Positions 39,873 to 49,462 of a DNA stretch of 64,000 bases are shown here, one piece after another. Source of the DNA: Nitrosomonadales bacterium. Its GTDB lineage: Bacteria > Pseudomonadota > Gammaproteobacteria > Burkholderiales > Gallionellaceae. How positions within the stretch are numbered: the stretch's first letter is position 1; each line of letters starts with the position of its first letter. A program made the translations under genes and the position numbers. The notes beneath the pieces are model-generated. The model was not told the DNA's origin and did no database searches. It saw only the letters and a program-made list of their open reading frames with translations. The DNA is taken from contig JADKHS010000002.1 in NCBI GenBank assembly GCA_016721605.1, positions 1-64,000 of the forward strand. The letters are read 5' to 3'.

Positions 39873-40019
39873 GATTGAGACTCCTTCAAGAGTTAAAAAT
39901 TTGGTACACGAGGTGTGCGGTTTACTACAAGCAGGATTCATGCCAATACTTTCTTTCCTCCAGCCATCACCGCCTAGACCCGGCTCGCCTAACAAATCAG
40001 AAAAGCTTTGAAATTTCAC

Positions 40020-40401
40020 ATTGAAGAGAGAAGCCGATTTACGTCAGGAAAGTGACGGTTTTTGTCACTCTGATTTTCGCATAAAGAACAATGCAAAAAG
40101 ATCATGTAATCCACTATCAGCTGAGAGCAGGCATGATTGTGTCAGCGTCGGATTAGGGAACCCTTGAGCACAGCATGTATCACTATTGCTTTTCAAGTAC
40201 TACCGCCGGAAACCACTACTCATTGGCTCAAATATATTTTTGAGCGCAAAAAGACTATCGTGACAGCAATTTTATCCAGTCAGCGCAAATGATAATCATC
40301 TGGACGATTTACTTCTTCTGAGAGAGATTGAAAAAAGTAAATCCGCTCACTCTACGATAGGCTCAGGATGGACGGATTTATTTCTTCTACGTATGCCGTA
40401 G
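40020..40401. other. pilA upstream region
   Basis: About 380 bases between pilA and the secretion ATPase gene, both leftward. It includes a short hairpin AGTGAC/GTCACT near 40051-40070 and the ATPase terminator at its far end. I see no clear sigma-54 (GG-N10-GC) promoter, although many pilA genes have one. Confidence 0.35.
40331..40382 (-). terminator. Terminator-like inverted repeat after the GAF-GspE ATPase gene
   Basis: On the minus strand AATAAATCCG and CGGATTTACT (9 of 10 pairs, arms at 40373-40382 and 40336-40345) form a stem with a long imperfect interior, followed by TTTTTT. The arm plus its neighbour TAAATCCGCTCA reappears at 45419-45431, so it may be a dispersed palindromic repeat used as a terminator. 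Confidence 0.5.
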
Positions 40402-42830
40402 TTACTTCATGCAGACGACACGCACCTGATGCATGTCGGTAATGCCGGATAAAACTTTTTCAATGCCATCTTGCTTCAGGGTGCGCATGCCTTCGTTGAG
40501 TGCGTTAGCAATCATTTCCGCGACACGGGCGTGTTCCTGTATATTCTTTTTTATCAGATCGGTCCCCACCATCAATTCATGTAAACCCACCCGTCCTCGA
40601 TAACCTGTGCCGGAACAATCTTCACAGCCAACCGGCTCATACAGCGTGAATCTCCCCATTTCATCCGCGAACAGTTTGACCCATTCAGCGTACAGTGCCT
40701 TATAAGCGGCATTGGCATCCTGCCTCCAGGACGCACAGTTCATAAGCTCTGTCGAATATTCGGCAAGTAATGATTTGAGCTCTTCTTGAGTGGCGGTATG
40801 TGGTTTTTTGCACTTTTTACATAAACGTTTGGCTAAACGCTGTGCCAGAACACCTAACAGAGCATCGGAAAAATTAAATGGATCCATACCCATATCCAAT
40901 AATCGCACAATGGATTCCGGTGCGCTGTTAGTGTGCAGGGTGGCGAACACCAAATGACCGGTAAGAGAGGCTTCTATGCCTATGGAAACCGTTTCCTTGT
41001 CGCGCATTTCACCCACCATAATCACGTCTGGGTCAGCGCGCAAAAAAGCCCTCATGATGGTGGCGAAATCCATACCGGCCTTCTTGTTGATTTGCACCTG
41101 GCGCAGGCCCTTCTGCGTAATTTCTACCGGGTCTTCTGCCGTCCAAATTTTTGTTTCAGGCTTATTAATGTGGCCAAGCACGGAATGCAAAGTGGTCGTT
41201 TTACCGGATCCGGTCGGACCACATACAAAAAATAGGCCGTAAGGTTTACTGATTACCGCTTTCAGGGTTTCAAGGTTTCGTGCCGACAAGCCTAATTCAT
41301 TCAGTTTTATCGGCTCACCGGTGGCCAAAATACGCATCACGATGTCTTCCATACCGCCCTGGGAGGGAATGGTGGCAACACGCAACTCAATATCCAAAGG
41401 CCCATATTTATTAAATTTGATTTTGCCGTCCTGTGGTTTGCGTTTTTCCGAAATATCAAGGTCGCACATGATTTTGATACGCGTAACCAGTGAATTGCGG
41501 AAAGATGATGGCACTTCGATGTACGGTAGCAGCGAACCATCCTTGCGCAGACGAATCACGGTCTTGCCCTTACCCGGCGCGGGCTCTACGTGAATGTCGG
41601 AAGCACCCATCCTATGGGCATCCATGATGATTTTGTTAACCAGCTTGACTAGCTCATTATCTGCCGCAGCACTAACATCCTCCTGGATAATGTCATCAAC
41701 CTCTTCTTCATCTCCTCCCATAGCGGAAAGCATTTCATCCATTGAGGTGTCGCCCATTTCCGAGCCACTGGACATGCCACCGCCCCCACCTCCGCCAAAG
41801 AACAAATTGAGGGTTGCATTGAATTCGCGCTGCGAACAAACCCTGTAAACCAGTCGACTCCTCGAAAAAACGTTATTAACCACGCGTGAGGTTTGTATCC
41901 ACTCAGGGTCAGTGGTAAGTATCACCAAGCCTTCACTAACTTCATCTATCGGTACCCATTGGCTACTTTCTATATATTCCCGTTTTAAATTTTTAAGTAA
42001 ATCAGACGGTTTGGCGCGATCAGCCTTAAACGGTTCGTAGGGCACACCGAAAAAAAGTGCAAGCGCTTTACCAAGCGCGCCGGTTTAACCTGAAAATCGT
42101 CGAGCAATATATCCTCAACATCAGCATTTTTGCGCCGTGCTGTGGACACGGCGAGATTCAACTCGTCAGAAGATAAAACCGCATCATAAATCAAATGATT
42201 ATATTTGGTTTTAACAGTAGGTTGCTGCTGGCTTTGGCGAAGCGCCACTGCCAAGTTCTGCGCTAGCTCCAATATCCCATCTACTATCATCCTCGAGAAA
42301 GGCTGGTCGACCTTATTATTGAGAACCTGGATGACACCTGCCAAATCCTTGCTATCTGGATCGAGTATGGGCACCACAAGGGCTTGCTTAGTACGATAGC
42401 CAGTGCGCTTATCCACGTCTTGCAGAAAACGTAGATTGATACTATGCGAAGTGAGCTCTTTTTCGTCGTATACATCCGCGATATTAAGTATTTTTTTATT
42501 TAGCGCCACATACCCGACAAGACTCTGCTCAGTAATGCGTAGCTTGAGATCCTTAAATGAATTTGCCCCGGTCTTTATTTTTGAAATCAGTGTAGCCTTA
42601 TCTCTATCCAGAGAATAAATGGTGAGGCGATCAGCATTGAATATCATGCAGATATCCTTGCTAACTTCCAGCATAATTTCGTCGAAATTGTATGCGGTAT
42701 TAATCTTGCTTATGACGTGGTCATGAATATTGCTTATGACATGGTTAAGATTCTTCGTGAACACCAATTGCGCTTCAATCTGGCTAACATTGGCGCGTCG
42801 TTCTAACTGTATTGTTGGTGTGTTACCCAT
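40402..42830 (-). CDS. GAF-domain GspE/PilB-type traffic ATPase, one frameshift
   Basis: One gene in two frames: a lost C in the CC at 42071 (G on the coding strand) separates FQVKPARL from GKALALFFGVPYEPF. The start is at 42830, with GGAGA upstream. Residues about 40-205 are a GAF domain (NADRLTIYSLDRDKATLISK; TKQALVVPILDPDSKDLAGVI). Then comes an N1E/MshEN-like part, a glycine run of seven followed by an acidic linker, and the ATPase: CGPTGSGKTTT Walker A, Asp box, VGEMRD Walker B, LTGHLVFATLHTN His box, and two CxxC pairs (CKKC, CEDC) for zinc. The total is about 808 residues. It powers pilus extension or secretion; the GAF domain implies ligand control. No pilC or pilD is adjacent. Confidence 0.88.
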
Positions 42831-42869
42831 CCACTTCTCCCTGATAACTCCAAATGCGGCTCGCCGCAT

Positions 42870-43336
42870 GGTGAAATTGCGTAATTTTATTGCTTGCTAT
42901 TGATATAGCGGCATTTAGCGAAAATTCTCCATGTCATTTTGAAATAAATGACAAGTTACGCCACCAATATTTAAGGTGTCGCGTCCATTGTGCTCATCAC
43001 ACAGAATAAGATGCTGCATAGCAAAAAAACACCGTCAGCATCACAAATGTGACGTTCCAGGTGGAAAACGGCGCAACTTTATGTATTGTTCCTACAGGGA
43101 TAAAAACTCAATTCTTGACCGCGTTGCAACATCGCTGGTGTGATCCGTGTAAACATTAGCTAATGTCCGCCCGTGTCTACCATCTCCCGATGATGAATAA
43201 TGTAGATTTCTGGGCCGCATCCCACTTAAGTTTAAGCAATCCACCCGTAAGCAGCCTGAATAAAAAAAGCGGTTCTGATGATGCAACAGTATAACTAGCG
43301 GCCTGCGTCACATTAAATTCAAATTTAAACAGACCC
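42870..43336. other. Intergenic region between FHA and ATPase genes, nothing firmly identified
   Basis: 467 bases on a strand where both neighbours read leftward. A leftward frame after the FHA stop (about 43334 to 43177, containing ASYTVASSEPLFLFRLL) is open but resembles nothing known and lacks a start. It probably includes the promoter of the ATPase gene. Confidence 0.3.
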
Positions 43337-44140
43337 TCAACTTTTGAGATAAAACTCCATTTTGATCCCTGCCAATTCAATAATGTCGTGCTCATTAAGC
43401 TGGCATGGCTGATCGTCCAACGGCTTGCCATTAAGATTGGGATAACTTTCTCCCTCCACATAGGTAATAAAATAACCACGCGGACGGCGAGTAAACACTA
43501 CAACTTGTAAACCGGATTTACCTACGGTGGTCAAATTTTTCACCAGCTCAAGCTCTTTACCGGCATTAGGACCATTAAGTATTTGTATTACGCCCATTAC
43601 TTGTTGCGAGCCAGGCACTTTATCGGCCGCAGTTGCAAGAGCAGATTGCGGGGGGGGAGGAACAGCCTCAGCCAGCCGCAATTCATTTACTTTTTTGACG
43701 GGTGCTAACTGTGGTTGCTCCGTAGGCTTTAATTTCCCTGGCATTTCATACGGATCAGCTTTTACCAAGGTGGGAGCGACGGATGCGATACGGGAAGAAG
43801 CACGAAACACCATTGTTTTCTCAAAATCTGCCGCAGTAGATTGGCTTTTCTGATCGTTCAGATACTTGAGTTTGTATTTTCCAATTTCAACCACGTCATT
43901 ATTTTGCAAAAAATGCTTCTTAATTGCCGCGCCATTTACCAAGGTTCCATTGGTACTGTCCAAATCTTCCAAAAAGGAATCATTAAATATGGTCACTATC
44001 ACAGCATGCTCACCACTAACAGCAAGGTTATCAATCACAATTTCATTGTGTGACTTGCGCCCTACCGTCATGCGTTCCTTGTCCAGAACATATTCCTGCA
44101 ACACCACACCATCCATGCTTAGTATCAGTTTCGCCGCCAT
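43337..44140 (-). CDS. Protein with two FHA-type domains
   Basis: 267 residues. The first FHA domain (residues about 1-95) has the complete phospho-threonine pocket: MTVGRKSHNEIVI, S-G-EH and LDSTNGTLVNG. A proline/alanine linker (about 95-180) follows, then a second, weaker FHA-like domain: GKELELVKNLTTVGKSG, and YPNLNGKPLDDQPCQLNEHDIIELAG. FHA domains bind phosphothreonine. It lies 16 bases after the PP2C phosphatase gene and upstream of the secretion ATPase, and is opposite a Ser/Thr kinase gene, so it is the likely reader in a phosphorylation circuit. Confidence 0.88.
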   Translation of the reverse strand: MAAKLILSMDGVVLQEYVLDKERMTVGRKSHNEIVIDNLAVSGEHAVIVTIFNDSFLEDLDSTNGTLVNGAAIKKHFLQNNDVVEIGKYKLKYLNDQKSQSTAADFEKTMVFRASSRIASVAPTLVKADPYEMPGKLKPTEQPQLAPVKKVNELRLAEAVPPPPQSALATAADKVPGSQQVMGVIQILNGPNAGKELELVKNLTTVGKSGLQVVVFTRRPRGYFITYVEGESYPNLNGKPLDDQPCQLNEHDIIELAGIKMEFYLKS

Positions 44141-44156
44141 ATCATCAATCCCCGTA

Positions 44157-44981
44157 TTAATTCTTGAACCAGGACAACATTTTTACGAGCCAGCCCCGTG
44201 GCACAGCAAAATCACCGTTAACTTTAATAAGTATCACAGATACATTATCACGCCCGCCATTATCATTTGCCATTTCGATCAGCCGTCTCGCCATCAATTG
44301 TAGATTGGCACGCAGCATGTGTAGCGTGGCACCAATTTCATCATCTTCGACCATATCGTTCAAACCGTCCGAGCATAACAAATAAATATCGCCTATTTGT
44401 ACCGTATGACTATGAATTTCCGCCTCGACTGCTGGTTCCACCCCGACCGCGCGCGTAATCAGATTTTTGTTCTTGGATAGTCGCGCGTCCTTTTGGCTTA
44501 ACATGCCTCTGTCAACTTGCTCCTGCAACAGTGAATGGTCGCGGGTGATAGGCGCAAATATTTCACCGCGCAATCGGTACATTCGCGAATCACCAACGTG
44601 GGCGACTGCTAAACGGTTGTCGTAAAATAGCCCGGCTACCACTGTGGTGCCCATTCCAGCGCATTGTAGCTGGCTCTGCGACGTATGATGAATAGAGGCA
44701 TTGGCTTTTTGAATTTTTTCACGTAACAGTATTATTCCAACATCTTCACCGCCTTCACCCCGATCTTCGGGACGCATGCTTTCCAAACTATGCTTCATTT
44801 CGGTCGTTATCAATGAAACTGTAATGCCACTCGCAATTTCACCAGCATTATGCCCACCCATGCCATCAGCCAACACCACTAACCCGCACGACGCGTCATA
44901 AGCCACGCTATCTTCGTTATGCGATCGCACAGCACCTGGATGGGTCTGGCTAACCATTTTCAACGCCTGTTTAATATTCAT
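44157..44981 (-). CDS. PP2C-family serine/threonine phosphatase
   Basis: About 274 residues from the ATG at 44981 (MNIKQALKM). All PP2C metal motifs are visible: HNEDSVAYD, VLADGMGGHNAGE, GMGTTVV, AHVGDSRMYRL, CSDGLND and GGRDNVSVIL. It is a soluble metal-dependent phosphatase of the PrpC/Stp type that would reverse the action of the kinase coded in the opposite direction from 45674. It is the first gene of the PP2C-FHA unit. Confidence 0.94.
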   Translation of the reverse strand: MNIKQALKMVSQTHPGAVRSHNEDSVAYDASCGLVVLADGMGGHNAGEIASGITVSLITTEMKHSLESMRPEDRGEGGEDVGIILLREKIQKANASIHHTSQSQLQCAGMGTTVVAGLFYDNRLAVAHVGDSRMYRLRGEIFAPITRDHSLLQEQVDRGMLSQKDARLSKNKNLITRAVGVEPAVEAEIHSHTVQIGDIYLLCSDGLNDMVEDDEIGATLHMLRANLQLMARRLIEMANDNGGRDNVSVILIKVNGDFAVPRGWLVKMLSWFKN

Positions 44982-45002
44982 AATATTGGCATCTCTATAC
45001 AT

Positions 45003-45673
45003 TCAAAATTCTAAGCGTAACCAAAGTACAAACTCTGGTCGGTTTTAAGCAGATAGCTCTGCTATATGAATACCTACGAAGCTTCGCCGCAATGGGGTCT
45101 GATTTATGGGGCACCTTAATTTTTATCCATGCAAATTTACCGCATGCGGTCGATTACCCCAGTCATTCCGGCACTGATAAAAACTTCTTTATCGGCAGAA
45201 ATGTCAACAACATGCATTTTAATTTTCAGGATTACCACTTTTTCTAGCGTAACATTTTTATGGCCCACCATGCATATCAACGGTGGACTGGAATATCGAC
45301 GAACACATCTATGCAGGGTAAAAATAGCACCCTGTTACTGCACGCCAAACAAATAAAATAGAAAACGGCTCTATGTGAAATAGCGTGGGTAATCAACTTT
45401 CAACCCTCCGCAGAAGAGATAAATCCGCTCATCTTGCACTTATCGAAGGTTTACCCACTACGAATCATTAGAGAACCTAAAAATCCAAAGCCAAGCTAAA
45501 GTTTCCTAAAGCCCATCCGTTATTTCAGATAGCCGCTGCTAATTATGCCTTGCAGCATAAGGTAACGTACAAAGGCACTGCCACAATCATCCTAGCTTAC
45601 GAATGCAGGCCATGAATCTAGCCATCGAATTTTTCTCATCTCTCCACAGAACCTTACATTTTGGTGTGGACAC
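45003..45673. other. Divergent control region between phosphatase and kinase units
   Basis: About 670 bases separate the leftward PP2C gene from the rightward cyclase-kinase gene. Short frames here (for example 45129-45356) do not look like proteins. A copy of TAAATCCGCTCA (45419-45431), shared with the inverted repeat at 40331-40382, is followed by CTTATCGAAGG, resembling the arms of the REP-type repeats common in this bacterial group. Both promoters must lie here; none could be picked with confidence. Confidence 0.4.
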
Positions 45674-47449
45674 ATGATTACATCATCCAAGACCAGCCCT
45701 ATCGCATTGCCTAATGCCGTTTCTACACATCTACAGCAGACTGAAACCATACGTAAGTTAATAGCTGAAGATAGCGCTGAATACACTCCTGCCCGCAGCC
45801 ATTCAATGCTATACCAAACTAATGAATGCAGCACCCATACCAAACCGCACCGGAATGCCCTACCAAACAGCGGAATAGTTATTCCTGCGGCCCAGATCAC
45901 AGTTAATGGTTCAGTACTCTTCGTCGATATCCGCAACTTTACTATGTTCGCCGACCAACTTCACGGCGAAGAGATTGTTGAATTTTTGAATACATTTTTT
46001 GAACGGGCGTATGAGCCAGTCCGTCAACAGTGTGGATGGATAGCGAGATTCATCGGCGATGGAATGGCAGCAATGTTTGAGCCAGGCGCGCAACAACCAG
46101 ATGACCACGCCGAACGGGCGCTTAAAGTGGCACTCCTAATAGTGCTCGCCGCCGACTCCTTCCGTGATTGGATCGCGCAACGCTTTCCAAAACGGAAATT
46201 GCCGGAGTTTGCAGTCGGTGTCGGCATACATTCAGGCGAAGTGATGATCTGCAATATGGGCAGTGGCACCGCAATCGAAACCACCATAATTGGCGATACG
46301 GTAAACATCGCTGCACGTCTGCAAACGATGTCGGAAATACTCAGCTGGAGCATAACAACGAGCCGCACCTGCGCAAATATGGCCGGAGACCGTTTTCAAC
46401 TCGGCCGGGACAATATGGTGGCTATAAAAGGAAAAGCGCTACCAATCCAGGCCATAGAGGTTATAGGACTCTACCCACGCACCGCAAGCACCCACACTGA
46501 TAACGCTTTCTACGATAAGCTGAATCAATCTGTAGCTGTAAATACGGCAATATTTGAATTGTCACGGGAACAGGCAGACTCAATTCAAAACCCTATTTTT
46601 AACACCGAAAATACACTCAAACGGATTCCTCAAGATCAATCGATTAAACTGGACGGTTATCGCTTACTGCGCAAGCTAGGGCAAGGTGGAATGTCGGAGG
46701 TTTTTCTCGCAGAAAATCTCGTCACGCATACCCATCAAGTACTAAAACTTATCCCGACAATAGATATTGACATCGACCACGATGACATATTGCAACGTTT
46801 TTTGCATGAATTCGCACTAATCTCGCAGATCGATCATCCCAACGTCGCACGCATCTATCATCAGGGTTTTACCTCGACCCACGCTTATATTTCAATGGAA
46901 TTTTTTCCCGGCGGAGATTTACGGTGTCTTATCTCTGAAACCCCCACACCACAAGTCGCAATCGCTTCATTACTACAAATTCTGGGCGGACTCTCCGCGA
47001 TTCACGCACTGGGTATCATTCATTGCGATATGAAACCTGACAATGTGATGATTCGCAGGGACGGCTCGCTTGCACTCGCCGATTTCGGCATTGCCGAGCA
47101 TTCCGACGCAGTCCGGTTACCTACCCGCCCCGATGAAATCATGGGTTCACCGTCATATCTCGCACCTGAGCAGGCGTTGGATCTACCCGTTGACGAGCGG
47201 ACAGATCTGTACAGCACAGGAGCCATGTTTTACGAAATGCTGACAGGACGGCCACCATACAAAGGGAGTTCTGTGCAGGCGGTTCTTTACCAACACGTAA
47301 ATCTCCCGGTACCCCTATTGCCCGTGGGCCTTGAGCGCTTTCAACCCATCCTGAATCGCATGATGGCCAAATCGGCCGCAGCACGTTTTAAAAGTGCCGA
47401 CGCGGTCGTCGAGTACATCATTTCTTCAGGCTTGATCGGAAACCTATGA
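45674..47449 (+). CDS. Class III nucleotidyl cyclase fused to a Ser/Thr protein kinase
   Basis: 591 residues without membrane segments. Residues about 78-265 are a cyclase homology domain with metal aspartates Asp85 (FVDIRNFT) and Asp129 (FIGDGMAAMF) and the transition-state pair Asn211/Arg215 (DTVNIAARL). Thr204 is at the usual adenine-selecting Asp position, as in class IIIb adenylate cyclases. Residues about 323-590 are a Hanks-type kinase: LGQGGMSEVFLAE glycine loop, Lys in VLKLI, IHCDMKPDN with Asp452, LADFGIAE and GSPSYLAPEQA. Both halves look active. The stop overlaps the next start (4 bases), so it heads the chemosensory operon. Divergent from the PP2C-FHA unit. Confidence 0.9.
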   Translation: MITSSKTSPIALPNAVSTHLQQTETIRKLIAEDSAEYTPARSHSMLYQTNECSTHTKPHRNALPNSGIVIPAAQITVNGSVLFVDIRNFTMFADQLHGEEIVEFLNTFFERAYEPVRQQCGWIARFIGDGMAAMFEPGAQQPDDHAERALKVALLIVLAADSFRDWIAQRFPKRKLPEFAVGVGIHSGEVMICNMGSGTAIETTIIGDTVNIAARLQTMSEILSWSITTSRTCANMAGDRFQLGRDNMVAIKGKALPIQAIEVIGLYPRTASTHTDNAFYDKLNQSVAVNTAIFELSREQADSIQNPIFNTENTLKRIPQDQSIKLDGYRLLRKLGQGGMSEVFLAENLVTHTHQVLKLIPTIDIDIDHDDILQRFLHEFALISQIDHPNVARIYHQGFTSTHAYISMEFFPGGDLRCLISETPTPQVAIASLLQILGGLSAIHALGIIHCDMKPDNVMIRRDGSLALADFGIAEHSDAVRLPTRPDEIMGSPSYLAPEQALDLPVDERTDLYSTGAMFYEMLTGRPPYKGSSVQAVLYQHVNLPVPLLPVGLERFQPILNRMMAKSAAARFKSADAVVEYIISSGLIGNL

Positions 47450-48384
47450 TGATGGAAACGTCCTCAACCGTGTCACCGGCAAAGCCCCAATACACCGTCG
47501 ATGTCCACGGTTTCAGCCAGACTGAACGGATTATTTTGAAAAGCATTTTCAGCCTATCCGCGCGCCGCACGCCTAAATTTATCGAGTTTATGCCTACAAT
47601 GGATTCGATGCCGGACGTTTTTCTCGTTGATGCTGAAGACGCGAATGCGATAGCGGATTTTCGTCAAAAAAATGCCATGAACACCCGGCCTGCGATTCTA
47701 ATTGGCGACACCAATCACGGCATTTCATGCACAACTTTATCACGGCCATTACAGTGGACAAAGATGTTCAAAGCATTCGATCTCGCAGTAGGAATTAATA
47801 CGCCTAGCCCAATACCAAAACCAGAGCTTGCAGTTCGTATAGCGGCTCCCTATGAAAAAACCCAGCCAATGGTCGCCTTAATGCCAACCCTGCGATCATC
47901 AGCACACCCGATCACCCCACCACAACTATCAAATACAACGACACTTAAATCAGATCCAATAAATCAAAAGCTGACAGATAACCTGGCGCTAGCAAATCCA
48001 CCCGATCGGCCATTTAACTGGGTGTTGGTCTGCGACGACAATATGACTGTGCGTGAATTCATGCGGGCAAAACTCGCACCATTTGGTTTCAATGTCGATT
48101 TCGCCGAGACAGGGGAACAGGCAGTTGGACTCACCGGCACCAAACATTACACCTGCGTCTTTCTTGATGTCGTGATGCCAGGAATCAATGGCTACCAAGT
48201 CTGCAAGCTTATCAAGTCCAAGAAAGGTGCCGCAAAAACTGCGGTCGTGATGCTCTCGAGCAAAGATTCAACTTTCGACAAGATCCGGGCAACCATGTCT
48301 GGCTGCGATACTTACCTCACAAAACCGGTCAACGAAAACCGCCTTTTCGAAGTAATCAGCAAATACCTGCCAACGAATGCCTGA
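47446..48384 (+). CDS. Response regulator with pseudo-receiver N-terminus and C-terminal receiver (PilG/PatA-like position)
   Basis: 312 residues. The C-terminal 120 residues are a complete receiver: acidic pair in VLVCDDN, phospho-acceptor Asp in FLDVVMP, Ser in MLSSKDS and Lys in LTKPV. The N-terminal 110 residues look like a second, degenerate receiver (PDVFLVDAED, RPAILIGDT, then SRPLQW where KP would be expected), joined by a Pro-rich linker. In Pil-Chp operons this place is held by PilG, and in cyanobacteria by PatA-type regulators. It probably transmits the kinase output to the pilus motors. Overlaps the cyclase-kinase gene by 4 bases. Confidence 0.85.
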   Translation: MMMETSSTVSPAKPQYTVDVHGFSQTERIILKSIFSLSARRTPKFIEFMPTMDSMPDVFLVDAEDANAIADFRQKNAMNTRPAILIGDTNHGISCTTLSRPLQWTKMFKAFDLAVGINTPSPIPKPELAVRIAAPYEKTQPMVALMPTLRSSAHPITPPQLSNTTTLKSDPINQKLTDNLALANPPDRPFNWVLVCDDNMTVREFMRAKLAPFGFNVDFAETGEQAVGLTGTKHYTCVFLDVVMPGINGYQVCKLIKSKKGAAKTAVVMLSSKDSTFDKIRATMSGCDTYLTKPVNENRLFEVISKYLPTNA

Positions 48385-48432
48385 CCCCGACCAAACTGTA
48401 TTTTACCCAATCCAATTTAAGGAGAAGCAACC

Positions 48433-48795
48433 ATGACAATCAAGAAAATTCTTTGCGTCGATGATTCGTATACTGATCTTATCAATATTCAAAAAATCGT
48501 AACTGGTACAGGCCGTTTTGTCATCACTGCCGCCAATGGCAAAGAAGCAATCGAAAAGACCAAATCCGAAAAACCGGATCTGATCTTCATGGATGTAAAT
48601 ATGCCGGACATGGATGGTTTTGCCGCGACCCGCGCTTTGAAAAAGGATCCCGCGACCAAGGACATTCCGGTCGTGTTCGTAACCAGCAAAGATCAGAAAG
48701 CGGACAAGATGTGGGGGCAAATGCAGGGAGGGAGCGGATATGTCGTTAAACCGTATACATCCGACGATATCGTCAGGCTCGTCAACACGTTATGA
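48433..48795 (+). CDS. pilH: PilH-like single-domain response regulator
   Basis: 120 residues, one receiver domain: KILCVDDSYTD (acidic pair), LIFMDVNMPDMDG (phospho-acceptor Asp), VVFVTSKDQ and VVKPYTSDD (switch Lys). GGAG lies 8 bases before the ATG. In Pil-Chp systems PilH acts as a phosphate sink or as the regulator of retraction. It follows the PilG-position regulator by 48 bases. Confidence 0.9.
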   Translation: MTIKKILCVDDSYTDLINIQKIVTGTGRFVITAANGKEAIEKTKSEKPDLIFMDVNMPDMDGFAATRALKKDPATKDIPVVFVTSKDQKADKMWGQMQGGSGYVVKPYTSDDIVRLVNTL

Positions 48796-48852
48796 CGGCC
48801 TTGTTCTCACGTTTGAACGCCCTTTTGCCGATCCATTCTGTACGGGACAACC

Positions 48853-49422
48853 ATGCAAAACGAGATCAACTCTGCTGATTCGTTGCTAGCGCCGAGCGTA
48901 GCACTGCACCCAGCGCGCACGGCAGGAAAGCTTATGGCTATCGGGCTTCCTCGACAATATGCCGCCCCCCTTGCCGCAACTCAAAACGCAGCTCAAGAAT
49001 GGATAGGTTTTGACGTGGCGAACATTAAATTTCTGGTTCCGCACGCACACGTAAGCGAAATTTCTGAAATGCTGCCTGTTTTTCGCCTTCCTAACACTGG
49101 CCGTTGGTTGCTCGGTCTAGTGAACCTGCACGGTAATCTTGTGCCGGTGTTTGACCTAGCGTCGCTCGTCGGTGGCACATGTGACACGAAATCGAAAACA
49201 ATGCTCCTCGTGCTTGGCCGCGGTGAGTCGATCGCAGCCATCGTGGTTAACGGTATTCCGAACCGCAAGCGTTTCGATGCTTCGAACCGAACCCCGCTCC
49301 CAGCGTTCCCAGCAGCAATCCGTGACTACGTATCGAACGCTTATGCAGAAGAAGCCACAGTGTGGCTGGAACTCTACCACACCCGCTTCTTCGAAATGAT
49401 GGCACGCAGAGTCCCAGGCTGA
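48853..49422 (+). CDS. pilI: PilI-like CheW-domain adaptor
   Basis: 189 residues with a single CheW domain: FDVANIKFLVPHAHVSEIS, PVFRLPNTGRWLLGLVNLHGNLVPVFDLASL, and MLLVLGRGESIAAIVV. It would couple the PilJ receptor to the CheA-type kinase in the chemosensory array. Position and length fit PilI. Confidence 0.9.
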   Translation: MQNEINSADSLLAPSVALHPARTAGKLMAIGLPRQYAAPLAATQNAAQEWIGFDVANIKFLVPHAHVSEISEMLPVFRLPNTGRWLLGLVNLHGNLVPVFDLASLVGGTCDTKSKTMLLVLGRGESIAAIVVNGIPNRKRFDASNRTPLPAFPAAIRDYVSNAYAEEATVWLELYHTRFFEMMARRVPG

Positions 49423-49462
49423 CGTACCTGGCCTTAATTTAAGACCCTCCTGGAGAAATAAA

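Noticed and set aside
40020..40400. Sigma-54 promoter of pilA
   Set aside because: I looked for a GG-N10-GC type element upstream of the pilin start and did not find a convincing one.
43177..43334. Extra gene after the FHA protein on the minus strand
   Set aside because: The frame is open but has no start codon with a binding site and resembles nothing recognised.
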